From assembly GCA_025765615.1 (NCBI GenBank), contig JAIVFJ010000031.1, positions 310,001-374,000 on the forward strand: 64,000 nucleotides of DNA, written 5' to 3'. The notes below the pieces were generated by a model. The model had not been told where the DNA came from. It saw nothing but the letters and a program-made list of their open reading frames with translations, and did not search any database. Positions within the stretch are counted from its first letter, which is position 1. Each line of letters begins with the position of its first letter. Below, piece after piece: positions 1-11,737 of the stretch. This DNA comes from Zopfochytrium polystomum. Lineage: Eukaryota; Chytridiomycota; Chytridiomycetes; Chytridiales; Chytridiaceae. The translations under genes and the position numbers were made by a program.

Positions 1-395
1 CTGTCCTTCCACCACTGCAGAACCGCGACCCACCCCATTTTGCTCGCGTCGTCCACGGCGCTGGTCGTGTACCGCGGCAGCCGGTCCTGCGCGCGCGCGT
101 GGCGGAGCAGGATGTCCAGCAGCGCGACGCGGCCGTTGCGGCTGGGGCCGTCGAGCTCGAACGGGTGGATGCTGCAGAAGGACGCGGCTTGGGTGTCGCG
201 TCGGCGCAGCAGGGTGGCCAGGCGGAAGCGGGTTGGCCCCGCCGCGGCGCCGTCGAGGTGCCTGAGGATTTCGGAGTAGACGTGGTGCGGCAGCTCGAAG
301 ATCGGCGATGGGTCTGTGCTGCCGCTGCCGGTGCTGCTGCCGTGGCTTGCTCGCACGCGACGGTCGACGGCGACGTGGCTGGTTCGATCGCACAT
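1..395 (-). CDS. Ankyrin-like repeat protein with F-box-like N-terminus (partial, runs off window start)
   Basis: Open minus-strand frame from ATG at 395 to the window edge, 131 codons and no stop. After about 30 Ser/Gly-rich residues comes LPHHVYSEILRHL, which resembles the first helix of an F-box. Degenerate ankyrin-like units follow: the pattern A..GPSRNGRVALLDILLRHA is echoed by VDDASKMGWVAVLQWWKD about 30 residues later. Units of the type 'AS..G...VL.WW' are, as I recall, common in large expanded families of chytrid fungi; that link is from memory and was not searched. A Fic-like look (HPFELDGPSRNGR) is misleading because the spacing is wrong and the repeat explains it. The gene is divergent from the ORF starting at 658 and shares a 262-bp intergenic region with it. 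I judge it a real 5' fragment; its function is unknown. Confidence 0.6.
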   Translation of the reverse strand, partial: MCDRTSHVAVDRRVRASHGSSTGSGSTDPSPIFELPHHVYSEILRHLDGAAAGPTRFRLATLLRRRDTQAASFCSIHPFELDGPSRNGRVALLDILLRHARAQDRLPRYTTSAVDDASKMGWVAVLQWWKD

Positions 396-657
396 CAGAC
401 AGAACGATGGGACACTTCAAAGGTTCGCGGGCCGGATTGACTGACTTGGCCAGGGGCTGGGCCACTCACTCGCCCTGGAAGTGATAAAATACAGCGCCCC
501 CGCAGCCTAACAAACGCCACGTATGTATCCGATTGATCCGAGCACCCATATCTTCCACATCCACATCCACGTCAAAAGCAAAACAACTAAAAGGTCTTTG
601 CGACCTGTGTTTAGTAGCGCCACGACAATTCCGAATTGACAATCCAGTAAAGTCCCG

Positions 658-1692
658 ATGGACACAACCAGCTGGGCTGCAAACACCGACGGTCACCACC
701 ACTCGGACTCGGCGCAACAACCATTGGCAACGGGCCATGCGGGAACCGGTTCTGGCCGATCGTCGATTAACCGTCCAGCCACCTTGGGCCGGCCTGTGCC
801 ACCGTCCATCGGCCACTCCCGCGCTCCGTCGATGTTGTCCACAGGCAGCGGCGATCACCAGTACAACAGCGGCGGCAGCTCTCGACTCCGCGTCGCCGCT
901 GCCCCTTCCCAGTCCGCGCAGTCCCAGCAGCACTCGCAGACGCTCCTCGGCCCTGCCGGCGCCAGCGCTGGCACCCCGGTCGGAAGCAGCAGGTCGGGAG
1001 ACATCGAGTCCGACGAGCGGCTCGACGCCGTGTCGCCCCTCCCCGGGTCCAGTCGCCGCCCGTCCGCCGTCCCGTTCCCCCCACCGATGCTCTTGCCCGA
1101 AGCGACTCACACTGCCACCGCCATCGCCGCCGCTGCCGTCGCGCCAGCATCCGCCGCGGGGCTGGGGGGCGACGGCGATAAGGCGGTGGGCGGCAGCGCC
1201 TGGTTTGCAGAGACCGACAACGACGGCGACTCGGTCCGCGGGGCGTCGGTGCGGGGGAATCCAGGTGGCGGGGGCGGTAGCGCAGCGGTCACACGCCCCG
1301 GATCGACTGCGGCGCGCCCGACGCTGTCAGTGGTGACGAGCGGCGGCGGCGGCGGCAGTGGTGGTGGTTTTGGACGCGAGCCCAGCCAGGCTAGCCTCGA
1401 AGCCGCGACGGGCGGCGGGACGCAGCCGCGGCCGAGCCGGACCGTCGGGGGCGTGTCGCGGCAGCTGCACCAGGCTCACGGCGGGGTTTTGGAGCGTAAG
1501 GCGTCGACGACGACGACGGCGGCGGGGACGTCGGCGCGGGGGAGCTTTGCTGGGTCTGCGGTTGCGCCTGCTGGAAAGAACGAGGACAAGGACGTGGGGG
1601 AAGACGAGGAGGAAGCGGTTGTCTCCGTTCACGAAGCGGCTGCGACGGCTGACGCTGCTGACGCAGCAGACGCCGTTGCCGAGGTGGATTGA
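658..1692 (+). CDS. Low-complexity Ser/Gly/Ala-rich ORF, probably the N-terminal part of the following MARVEL gene
   Basis: A 344-codon ATG-initiated frame dominated by Ser, Gly, Ala, Pro and Arg, with runs of glycine near residues 205-240 and an acidic stretch near residue 310. No folded domain is recognisable and composition suggests intrinsic disorder. The ORF stops 135 bp before the first coherent transmembrane segment of the MARVEL protein, and no in-frame ATG precedes that segment until 1827. The two may therefore be one gene joined by a small intron near 1684-1760, but I could not find a splice pair that keeps frame. It might instead be an untranslated or chance GC-rich ORF. Confidence 0.4.
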   Translation: MDTTSWAANTDGHHHSDSAQQPLATGHAGTGSGRSSINRPATLGRPVPPSIGHSRAPSMLSTGSGDHQYNSGGSSRLRVAAAPSQSAQSQQHSQTLLGPAGASAGTPVGSSRSGDIESDERLDAVSPLPGSSRRPSAVPFPPPMLLPEATHTATAIAAAAVAPASAAGLGGDGDKAVGGSAWFAETDNDGDSVRGASVRGNPGGGGGSAAVTRPGSTAARPTLSVVTSGGGGGSGGGFGREPSQASLEAATGGGTQPRPSRTVGGVSRQLHQAHGGVLERKASTTTTAAGTSARGSFAGSAVAPAGKNEDKDVGEDEEEAVVSVHEAAATADAADAADAVAEVD

Positions 1693-1733
1693 TACGACGA
1701 GGGAGAGGCGGTTCTTGGCGAGGGCGCTGCAGA

Positions 1734-2519
1734 TTTCTGTCGACGCTGGTATGCTTTGTTCGGCACGCGAATCCGTTGAAGGAGGTCTCATTTTTGTTTT
1801 CATTTGTAGTGACGCTGTCGTCGCTGATGTCGACAGTTTCGGCGGCTGACTTTCATTCAGCGGCCTTGGCGGAGTCGGGCATCAGCCTTCTTTGCTTCAC
1901 AGCACTCCTCACAATGGTGAGTTGAGTGGAGAAAGAAAACTCATTTTCACCTTTCCCATGGGGTATTCAAACTATCTCCCTCAACAATGCTTCTACCAAC
2001 CGATAGGTGACGTCCGGGGCATTCATCGTCGTTTATCTCTTTCCGTCGCAACTGGGCATACAACCCCACCGACACCCCCGATTTTCCCGCATCGAGCTTG
2101 GCCTGGACGTTGCCTGCATATCCATTTGGCTTGCCAGCGCATTCTCCGTCGCAGCATTCGGCCACCGATGCCCGTCTCCATTCTTCGGCGGCGGAAACGG
2201 GCAACAGCAGCAGCAGCCGCAGCGAGGTCCACGGTGCGTCGCGTGGGACGCCACAATCATCCTTTCCTTCTTGGCGGCGGTGGCTCAAGGGCTGACTGCG
2301 GGGATGGGTGTGGCGGACTTGCGGAAGCACGCGTGGGGGGTGCAATACCACGGGTTCCGCACGGGGGTGCTTGCCGGGGCGAAGGGGACGTGGATGCCGG
2401 CGGCGCCCTCGGCCAAGGCCGGTAGTGGGGCGAGGGGCGGCGGGAAGGGCATGAAGGCGGCGGCGGCGGCGGCGGCGAGGACGGCGAGGCTGGCGTCCGA
2501 GAGCGAGGACGAGTTTTGA
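1734..2519 (+). CDS. MARVEL-domain-like four-helix membrane protein
   Basis: Two exons can be read. The first ends at 1916 (donor GTGAGT at 1917) and the second runs 2007-2519 after an acceptor at 2005-2006. The joined protein has four hydrophobic helices in MARVEL spacing: one around VSFLFSFVVTLSSLM, a second formed across the splice (LLCFTALLTM then VTSGAFIVVYLF), a third around IELGLDVACISIWLASAF and a fourth around IILSFLAAVAQGLTAG. The tail is Ala/Gly-rich and ends in an acidic ESEDEF. MARVEL proteins act in membrane apposition and vesicle traffic, and fungal members often sit in the plasma membrane. The true start is unresolved: the frame is open upstream without an ATG, so it probably splices to the ORF at 658-1692. 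Confidence 0.55.
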
Positions 2520-2563
2520 GTGGGAAACGGGCACCGCGGAAATCGGGTCCACACGCGAAATGA

Positions 2564-4073
2564 ATGAATGGTGCTTTGGCAATTGTTTGTCTCCTTCTGT
2601 CCCCCCCCCCCCCTAATAGGAAATTACTTGAACAAATCCGCAGACAAACAAAACAAACACTTTTATTTCACTTGCAGGGGCCACAAAAACCATTTTACGC
2701 TTCCTTCCGTTACACTTTCACAACGGTCTGTCCACCAACTGTTGATCTCATCGCATTGAATCAAAATCACTCCGGCACCTGCACAAGTTTCAGGCTCACG
2801 ACTTCGGTCTCCGTTCCACGCTCGAAAAAGCTGTTTTCAGCAGACGCCCGAAGCAGCTTTCACATCGACATTCCAGCCCACATGTATTCCAAGCCCCACA
2901 TCATGGAGTTTCTTAACTCCGAACACCAGTCGCTATCGTTCTTGCTGACGGCCCCGCGGTCCATGTTTCAGTGGAAACTGGACCTGGAGCAAGGGAGCCT
3001 CACACCCGAGGAACCGGCGTTCTTGACAATAACCGTCGGGGCGTTTACCGGCGCAGTGCTGATTCCGGTCATTCAATCCATTTCCGTCGAAATTGTCGAA
3101 GTTACAGGTTATCTCCGGGGCCAACGGAAATCGTGAAGAAGGAGCGAACTACGCCTTGGGCTACTCAGAAAGTGTGTGCGCGCTTCGCTTTCTCTTCGGT
3201 AGGAGCCACCTCGCTTTCCTGGGAAGCAGGCGGGCCGCTCCCACTTTCGTCCCTGACGAGGGCGTCATCCCTGCGTCTCGTAACACCCCCTCTCGCGTCA
3301 TCGGTGCGTGGTCTTTCCCGCACTTCTCCGCTCCCCAGCTCAGTGCATCAACCCCGACGGACGATGGCACGATGTCATCGTCCCCACGACTTGAGGGTCG
3401 TTCTGGAAGTGCTGGATGCACGGAACGGCGGTAAGAAGATGGAAGTGGTTGAGGAATCGGTGCCGGTTCCAGTGCTCGGCGTCCGCGGTCAGCTATGGCG
3501 AGGCTGGTTGATCTGTATCCAGCTTTGTTTGAGGAGCTACCGCCACCGAGTGAGCCTCTTCCTGGTGCATCCTCAGATGACGCAAGCCATGACACAAAGC
3601 TGCCACCGGCGGCTCTTTAGGTGTGTGTGCTGGGAGGCCCTTGATGTACAGAAGCCAAGTGCCGGCAGGCAGTGGAATCTACGAGCGTGGTTATCCTTCA
3701 AAAGCGCGACATTCTCTTGATGTAACGTTGACGCCGTCCATTCCTTAAGTAGAAATTTTGTTGCCACCAGTTGTCTTGGATGTGGAAACAACTTCCTGTT
3801 TACATCCCGGAGGAGGTAGTCGTCGAAAGCTTGAGAAGCACTGTTCACCAGCGAGCATTGTGCAGGAAGTTCCTCGCGAAAAGTGGCTACGGCACTTAAG
3901 CTGCTTGCCTCCAAATACGAGAGAATCCCATCACCAGCAGGCCGGTGAATGAATACGTCTCCCTCTCGGTGTCGCTGCAACAACAAGAGCGCAAATGTCG
4001 GCTGACACAGGTGGCTGTCACTGGTGCCCCAGTGACAGCATGGGTGCGTTTTTCCAAACCGAGCACAAGAAAC
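2564..4073 (+). pseudogene. Arrestin-like coding segments interrupted by frame changes and stops
   Basis: Several coding-like stretches follow each other on the plus strand but in different frames. About 2830-3110 reads as arrestin-type beta strands (SLSFLLTAPRSMFQW, then LTPEEPAFLTITVG and IQSISVEIVEVTGY). A strand pair at 3382-3480 (HDLRVVLEVLDA...VPVPVLG) resembles the arrestin C-domain. Around 3495-3620 a Pro-rich tail reads LVDLYPALFEELPPPSEP. From about 3640 to 4073 three further segments, ending in VTAWVRFSKPSTRN and a stop, need frame jumps within a few bases of each other. Known arrestin-like proteins are adaptors for ubiquitin ligases in endocytosis. Either small introns, consensus indels or real decay explain the breaks; I favour decay or indels at the 3' end. 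Confidence 0.35.
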
Positions 4074-4329
4074 TGAGATTGAACCCACCGCTTGGGGCAA
4101 CCTTTCACACGAGCTCGCCAAGCCACGGTGTCCTATCGTCTCGTGTCGGTGAGCCAGAGAGATAGAGAGAGAGAAGGAGAGAGAAAGAGAGCCGAGACGA
4201 GAGAGCCCGGCTTGCCCCGATCTTCCACTGCCGGCCCCGATCCTTCGCCGCCGGCACCGATCCTCCGCGCATCCTCGCTAAGCACGTCTTCAAAGTCTAC
4301 ATACCTGTCTTTCGCGGCAGATCGCAGCC

Positions 4330-7300
4330 ATGGCGACCAGCAGCTTGAAGGATGTTGTTCGTAAAGGTGAGGGATCTCCTCCGTGGTTGTTTGTGAGTGA
4401 ATCGCGGCTAGATTCTGGGGCATGCACGGCCGCCTCCGTTATACTAACCATTATGCTTCAACAGTGATATTCGACCAGTTGAGCAAGATACCCCGAGATG
4501 CCTCAAGCGTTCTCATTACCGATGTGGCCTCGGAGAAGATACTTAGTTCTGCTAGATGCACTTACGAAGAGCTCCAGTCACTTGGAATTCGAGGTGGCGT
4601 TTTCGACTTCCAGTCGCCGTGCATGCACTCACAAATTCTCAGAAACTGCGTCGATCCTCACGAAACGGGTACCGCGACCGACCTGGTTTGGGGTGTACTT
4701 CCTCAGTCCCCAGAAAGACAGCGTCAAGCGCCTAGTTGCCGATTTTGTTGGGTCGGATTCAGAGAAAAAATACGAAGCTGCGTTCGTCTTCTTCACGTCT
4801 GGTGCGTAACTTCTTGAATCTTAATTTCTTATGCTCGACACCAGCATTGGAGGACGAAGGCTTTCAGTTCATGCAGCGTTCTGGACTGATCAATCACGTG
4901 AAGGAGCTCATCGAATTGGAGATTGCGTTTACTCGTAAGGGGCCTCCAGCTGTCAGTTTGGACTCAAACCAATGCTTTCGCAGCCCGGGAGTCGCGCGTA
5001 TTTCACATTGGTTACGAGCATGCTGCGGAACGGATCTACACGGCGCCCAATCCGGCAAAACTGGACTCACTTCTGGGCGGAATGGCGAAAAAAGTAAGTC
5101 GTTTGCACAGTATTTTATTTGTGTTTGTTAACACCGCCTGCCGTCCCAAGATACGAGCAGTACTGGCAACTCTCAATGAAGACCCTCTCATTCGTTACCA
5201 TGACCCTCTTGGCGATGGCTCCTCCCTCCCATGTTTGTTAGCCCGAAAACTGAACGATTCCATGAAAGACTTGAAGTCCTTCGACAAGACCTTTCCCTTA
5301 CCAACTCCGTACGACGATCAAGGTCCCGCGACAGTTTTGATTGTTGATCGCAGTGTCGATTTAATCTCTCCGCTTTTGCATACGCTGGCGTTTGAGTGTC
5401 TCGTGTGGGACTTATTCGAAGCGGAAGAAACCGAAGTTCAAGGATTAAATCGCTTCGTGTAAGTTACCAGTTACTGGACCAATCTTCCCTTCTGATTTAA
5501 TGATTTGGCTTTCCGTTATATATCTTTGCATTTCATAGTGTTAACGTGGAAAGTGACACTGGTGTGAACCAAGCAATCGTGGACGAGAGCGACGATTTAT
5601 ACGTGAGGGCGAAATTTTGTGATTCATTTTAACTGACTGCGGTCCATATTCACAATACCGACAGTCTTCCATTCGCCACCTCTTCTTTACTAAAGGTTTC
5701 GAGGAAGTAGATCGTCAACTTCAAGAATACGCGAAGTTGATCGACAGTCATACAAAGTCAGACAAAAAAGCAGGAGACTCCGTCGAAAAAATCAAAGATG
5801 CTGTCATGAACTTGCCGGAGAACCTGCGGAAAAAGGCTCAAATTGATGCCCTTGTGAATTTGAGCACAGATATCAAGGACACTGTTCTGAAGAGAAAGCT
5901 GAAGGAGTTAAGCTTCCTTGAACAGACTTTGGCCGTTGGTGAGGACGACGAAGGCGAAGCTCCAACAAAGCTTATGAAGCAATTTGAGGAGATTATGGCA
6001 GATGATATTATACAGTTGAGTGGTGCCCTTATTGACATTCAATTCAAGCTTAAGTTTATATGCAGGTCGGACGATAAACTTCGACTACTACTCCTTTATA
6101 TTTTGGCTGGTGACGGGTTGAGTCCCGATGCCATTGACAGACTTGCGGAGATGGCTGGCATCGAGGCTGACGATCTCACTGCTATTCAGGGCCTCCAATA
6201 CTTTGGGGCAAAGGTCGGGGACCAGAAGCCATCTCCTTTCACAAAACAAGCTCGCCGTCGTGCATTAGAAGCTGCTCTTGGACGCGGAAAAGGCAGTGGT
6301 GACTCTCGCGTCGCGGGTGTTGATTTCACCGATCTTCTGAAACGACTGAAACTTGGTGGTAACAGCAGCGGTGATGCTGTGAAGTCAGCTTTGGATGAGG
6401 AAGGTTTTCTGGACCCGGATTTCCGCACTTACGACAGATACCAGCCAGCAATAACTTACGTTTTACAAGATCACATCCTTGGTCGACTGAACACCTCGCG
6501 AGGAGCAGGCGGAGAATTTCCGTTTATCGAGGACCCGTCTCTTCGGAATAAGGGAAGTGGCCATTCATCCCCATTAAGACCGGCGGGTGACGACTCTCGT
6601 GGACCGGGCGTTATAGTCGATTTGCCTCAGACTACAGATGCCATGGGGAGGTTTAAGTGGGGAATGTCGCGTCCAAAGGTCATTGGAACAGACGACTACC
6701 GCATTAACGGCCCACGTACTATCCTTTTTGTGATTGGGGGGCTGTCGTACACCGAAATTCGGGCTGTGTACCTTCTCGCGAAGAAGATGCAACGGGAAAT
6801 TTACATAGGTCAGTAGGCATGCACTGCTAGTCTTGTTCTAACAAAGGTGCGAAGGATCAACAAGCGTTTTAGAACCTACAGAGCTTGTTGCGACACTTGA
6901 GTACCTTGGAAAAAGCGGACCACCTCCTCAGAATATGAAGGCACTTCCCAGTCCACCAGAGGTTCAAGCGGAGCAGGGTCGCTCCCCACCAATCGAGACG
7001 GATGGACCCTCAAAGAGAGCATCCGTGTCGTTTTTGGGGCCAATTCAACCCCAAGTCATCTCACCAGAGTCACCGCAGGTTCCTGATCCATCGCCTACCA
7101 GCGCCTTGGTCCCACCACCCGTTCCTCCACGCGATCCCTATCCACAAAAGCCGACAGGGAGCCTGAACACGACCCAACCAGATCGCTTTGAGCCAAGTCC
7201 CGCCCCTTCCCACAGAGTTTCACACCAAAATCTTGGAAATCTCGCTAGCTCAACCAATAATTTAGTGAGCAAAGTTGGAGGAGTTCTCAGCGACTCCATG

Positions 7301-8593
7301 AATCAGTCTGTGTCCCACATCAGGGATTTCGCAAAGAAATTCCATGGCCAGTCTGGGTCTTTGCCCAATTTGCCGGATCGGCCGAGCACCCCGTCGTCAG
7401 TGGCTTCAGTGCCAGCGAAAGTCAGTGGTACAAGCTACAGTGCATCCTCAGTTCACGCAGCATCCGCCAGTACAAACGTCAATTTCGCACCTTCAAAGCC
7501 GTACGTCAATGACGCACCGTCGGCAGGTCCAGTACCCTCTATGGCAACCACATACCCTACCCCGCTGTCAGTGGCCCAAACATCTCGGCCGCCGAAGAAG
7601 GACGATCGGCCAAGTGCCACTACTGGGACAGCAGAGCCACCGTCAGACGAGCCAGTGAAGAAACCCCGTCCTCCGCGAGGGTCTTCTTTAAAAGATGTGC
7701 AGGGCGTCACGTCCCAAAATTCTACCGAATCTCCTGTACGATCTGAACCACCAGCTGCAGATGTTCAGAGTTCTTCCAGTAGCCCGCCCTCTCCGAAAGC
7801 TCCCTCTGTGCGTATTACTAATCCTTACATGACGGCACCAGTATCGAGCCCGCCCTCAGCGTCTGTGTCGTCTGCTCGACCAGAACCTACTCCGTCCTCT
7901 GCCCGGCCATGGGTTAACAGTGCGCCCAGCCCATATTCCTCTGCCCATTCCGCGGCCAGTTCACCACCATCCCTGGGCTACGCTCCACCAATGGCTGTTC
8001 CACCCACAGCCGACCCGACAGCCGCTTACTATGCCCAACAGTACTACCAACGTCCAGTTACTCCCAGTGGATCTTACCCCGTCGCTCAAGGGTATGTTGT
8101 ACCCAGTGCTTACGGTGCTGCACCTGGCCGCCATTATTCAGGACCAGCCCCCTCTCTCAACGTTCCAGCCGGTTACCCCGGCAGAAGTCCATCTCCCGGA
8201 CCGCCCGGCCACAGATCGCCGTTGGTGGGAACTGTGCCAATGGCGCCCCAACTCTCCAATACTTCCTCGGGCACTTCCGCTGCGGCGTTCAACCCGTACT
8301 CGAACGCTTCGAACGTGTACACAGCAACGCGGCCGACCACATATGTTCAGCAACAGCAACCATACTACGGCAACTACCAGCAGCAGGCAAGACCAGCTCC
8401 AGCCCCTCCCCTGCCACCAACGGGCCAACCCGCCATGATGGCGTACACGCAGGGTCAGTCCTATGGGGCACCCTCATTCCAGCAGCAATACGCGCAGCAT
8501 CCTCAATATCAACAGTACGCGAATGCTCAGAGTTACCAACCCTACCTGCAGCAACCGCAGCCCCAGTGGCAGCCTCGACCTCCGTCTAGTTGA
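4330..8593 (+). CDS. SEC1: Sec1/Munc18-family (SM) protein with a long Pro/Gln/Tyr-rich C-terminal extension
   Basis: Nine exons keep frame: 4330-4366, 4465-4593, 4643-4801, 4845-4934, 4984-5093, 5151-5458, 5539-5602, 5665-6808 and 6873-8593, giving about 1253 residues. SM proteins bind syntaxins and drive SNARE-mediated vesicle fusion at the plasma membrane. Family landmarks are present: SSVLITDVASEKILSSA near the N-terminus, WFGVYFLSPQKDSVKRLVADF-type strand, VLIVDRSVDLISPLLHTLAF, and the C-terminal GGLSYTEIRAVYLL with the YIEPTELVATLEYL helix. The SM core ends near residue 680. The last exon adds about 570 residues with no folded domain: Pro/Ser-rich first, then a Tyr/Gln/Pro-rich prion-like stretch near the end. 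That extension is well beyond the usual SM length of roughly 600-700 residues. Start context is GCCATGG. A GA-rich tract (4158-4202) lies about 130 bp upstream. Confidence 0.93.
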
Positions 8594-9036
8594 GGGCAGG
8601 TCAAAACAATGTTACTTTTCCATACGGATTTCTACTCTTATTGGGAATTATTCTCGGAAATGGACTTTGCTCTTCTTCGACTGCCCTTTTCTACACTTTT
8701 TTTTTTCAAGACGGGATGCTGCCAGGAGCAAAGGATTCCCAAATAAACCAGTTACTGGCTTGTTAAGGCAGAGCTGGATGAGCTAGGTAGTCGTTGCAGA
8801 TGTGCTTGAGAGAGGTGTTTTCGGCACAAAGGAAAGCTGATGAACGAGGGCACTGAGAGCAGTTGGGTTCGTTGTCGCTATTTCGCATAGTCCGCAAGAG
8901 GAGGATTTTTCGGCGGAAATGGAGAAGGTTCCGCCCAACCCATTGGACTTAGACGCGGCACCGTCCTTGTCAGAAGACAAGACACACTAAACCGAACCAA
9001 ATCTCGCCAATCCCCTCTCTGCCGTCTGCCGCCACC
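8594..9036. other. Intergenic: SEC1 3' end and NDH-2 promoter
   Basis: No coding signal on either strand. It holds a short T-run near 8697-8706, an AATAAA-like polyadenylation signal near 8742 and otherwise mixed sequence up to the NDH-2 start. Confidence 0.5.
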
Positions 9037-11737
9037 ATGTCGGCCCTACTAACGGCCTCGCTGCTGAGGCAACAGCGCACTCCACTCGCTCGCGCCCTCT
9101 ATATCGCCGCGGGGACCAGTGCCGTAGCCCGCTCGGGACTTGCTCCCTCCGCGGCATCTGGGCGCGCTGTGACGGCTGTGACGGCAGGAAGGTTGCAAGT
9201 GGCTGCACGCGCCGGCGCCACCCCGCCAGCCTTATCGGCGTGGCGGGATTGGCGATTGCTCGCCACAGCCGGCGCGAGTGGGCCGCCGCCGCCGCCGCCG
9301 CCACCAAAGCAACCGGGCAGGCTGTTCCGCCGCCTGCGTCTCTTGTCGCGCGTTCTGGGAGGTTTGTTTCTCAAGCGCGCGCTTTTTCAGTGTTTCCGGA
9401 TCTGCAGCCGAGTGGCGGCAGGGCGGTCCTCGTTGGGGGGGAAGCAGTGGAGCTGGGCGTGGCACTCACCGCCTTTTATACTTTCCTGCCTCCCCCACCA
9501 AACCAAAACTCCTCTCACTGTGACTCATCGTGTCGCGGCTTTTACCCGCATCGCGTGCGCTCCGGCCGTGAAACCCGCTCCGCCTCGGACCCGGGACGCG
9601 GCGATCGGATAATCTTTCAATCAACAACGTCAATTTTTTCGCGGTTTCATAGTCGCCGTGGTCGCCGTCGGCGCGTACGCCGCCTTTGAGATCTACCTTG
9701 GCAGGCATCCACCAAAGCAGTTCGAATGGGACCACTCCAAAAAGACCATCGCGATTCTCGGCACAGGCTGGGGCAGCACGTCGCTCCTGCGCGACATTGA
9801 CACTGAGAACTACAATGTGGTGCGTGCACGTGCTTGACGAAATCGCCTTCACTGGTCAGCCTGTCCATGATCGCGTCTCATTGCGGTTACATCTCGCAGG
9901 TTGTCATAAGCCCGCGAGCGTACTTTCTGTTCACGCCGCTTCTCCCCAGCTGCACGGTCGGCACCATTGAACTGCGTAGTCTGATGCAGCCTATTCGCTT
10001 CATTACACGCTTCAAGTCACGCGAGGTACTTTTCGTGGAGGGCAACTGCACGGACATCGACCCCACCAACAAGGTGGTAACGGTTGAAGGTTGGGGTTCT
10101 CCTTGAAACTTTGAAGGTATTAAGTTATTCATTCCGCATCTTTCGACCGTTCTTAGACAACTCGGAGATCAAGGGAGAAGGTCTGACTAGGAGTAGCAGA
10201 AAAGGGAATCTACAATGACTCATCGTTCTTTAAAGTCTCTGTTCAAAAGATCAAGTACGACTACTTGGTTGTCGGAGTCGGCGCCGAAAATGCCACTTTC
10301 GGGATTCCAGGTGTCAGAGAGCATGGTATGTAACAAGTCTCGCATAAGCATCAATTATTAAATACGTGCGCAACGACAGCTTGCTTCCTGAAAGAGGCGT
10401 GGTAAGGCTGGTGTTGGCTAATGCGGCGTGCGTCGTGCTAATATCGGGTGTCAGGGATGCTCGTAAAATCAGAACGCAGCTTTTGGATTGCTTGGAATCG
10501 GCTGCTTTTCCGGTACGTGCCCCTCCTCGCTCCTTACATGTACTGAATTCTGTCTTTGGCGCATCTAGGGACAACCCGAGCACGAGGTTCAGCGTCTTTT
10601 ACACATGGTAGTTGTTGGCGGCGGACCAACTGGAGTCGAGTACGCAGCGGAACTCCACGACTTCTTGCACGATGACATTGTGAGTACCATCTGGCACCCT
10701 TGTACTGGTATTCCTGACGGAGTTGGCACCGTTTAATAGGTGAATTGGTACCCTCAAATCGCTGGCAAGGTCAAAATCACTCTCGTTGAGGTATGCGCGC
10801 AGCGGCGTGCTCCCTGATTCGTTGTGATCCTTACGCGCCATATTTGCCTATGTCAGGCTCTCCCGCACGTCCTGCCTACGTTTTCGAAGGAGCTTATTGA
10901 TTTCACGGAAAAGCACTTCACCGAGAATAAGGTCGAAATCCTCAACAACACAATGGTGAAAGAGGTCAAGCAGAAGGAGATTATCGTTCAAAACGCGAAG
11001 AAGGAGTTAGAAACTATTCCATATGGCCTGCTTGTCTGGGCGACAGGCAATACCTCTCGACCTCTTGTAACAGACCTCATTAAGAAGCTGCCTGCTGCGC
11101 TCCAGAATCAAAGGTTTGAGCGGTCTGCATTCCCTTCGCTCCTTAACCTTCACGCCTAAACTAGACGCGGCCTTGTTACGGATGACTGGCTTGTCGTGAA
11201 AGGGTCGCCCGATCGGTCAATCTTCGCGCTCGGCGACTGCAGCGCTACAAAGTGGGCACCCACCGCTCAGGTTGCTAGCAAACAGGGCGAGTACCTTGCA
11301 GAGACTTTGAACGCGTTGCCGTCTCTTGAGGCCGAGCGGGTTCGCCTGGAGGGTGAACGAAAGGACCCTTCAACCGTCATTGAGAAACTGCCGCAGTTCG
11401 TGTAAGTGACGCTTGTCTGTTGAAAAGCTTAACTGGTACTTACCATGTTCCGCTCCCGTGCAGCTACAATCACATTGGCGCCCTCGCGTACATCGGAGAT
11501 GAAAAGGCCATCGCCGACCTACCGGGTTCGTTCCATTAATCTTCGCTACTGGGCTTACATTCTCATGTGCCTCTCCGTTCTTCGTATTCAGGCAACGTCC
11601 ACGTCGGCGGTGTGTTCACGTTCTACTTTTGGCGCTCTGCCTACCTGTCGCGACTGTTCAGCCTTCGTAACAAGACTCTGGTCACGACCGACTGGATCAA
11701 GTGCTGGCTGTTTGGTCGGGACATCTCTCGCGAATAA
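9037..11737 (+). CDS. NDE1/NDI1-like: Type II (rotenone-insensitive) NADH:ubiquinone oxidoreductase, mitochondrial
   Basis: Thirteen exons keep frame to a TAA at 11735-11737: 9037-9361, 9653-9819, 9900-10089, 10157-10180, 10236-10325, 10380-10401, 10455-10512, 10569-10679, 10740-10790, 10857-11113, 11165-11401, 11464-11525 and 11592-11737, about 579 residues. The enzyme moves electrons from NADH to quinone through FAD without pumping protons. The first 110 residues are Arg/Ala-rich with few acidic residues, as in a mitochondrial presequence, followed by a short hydrophobic segment ([17 protein letters not shown]). Dinucleotide motifs are [11 protein letters not shown] and [17 protein letters not shown]. 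The C-terminal FAD contact [12 protein letters not shown] and the membrane-anchoring end ([24 protein letters not shown]) are intact. The sequence does not show whether it faces the matrix or the intermembrane space. Two micro-exons (22 and 24 nt) are notable. Confidence 0.93.

Noticed and set aside
120..200. Fic-domain motif (HPFELDGPSRNGR on the minus strand)
   Set aside because: The spacing between HPF and the NGR is too long for HxFx[D/E]GNGRxxR, and the same segment fits the degenerate repeat unit seen again downstream.
40..440. Plus-strand ORFs at 40-440
   Set aside because: Arg/Ala-rich readings of GC-rich DNA opposite the better minus-strand repeat protein.
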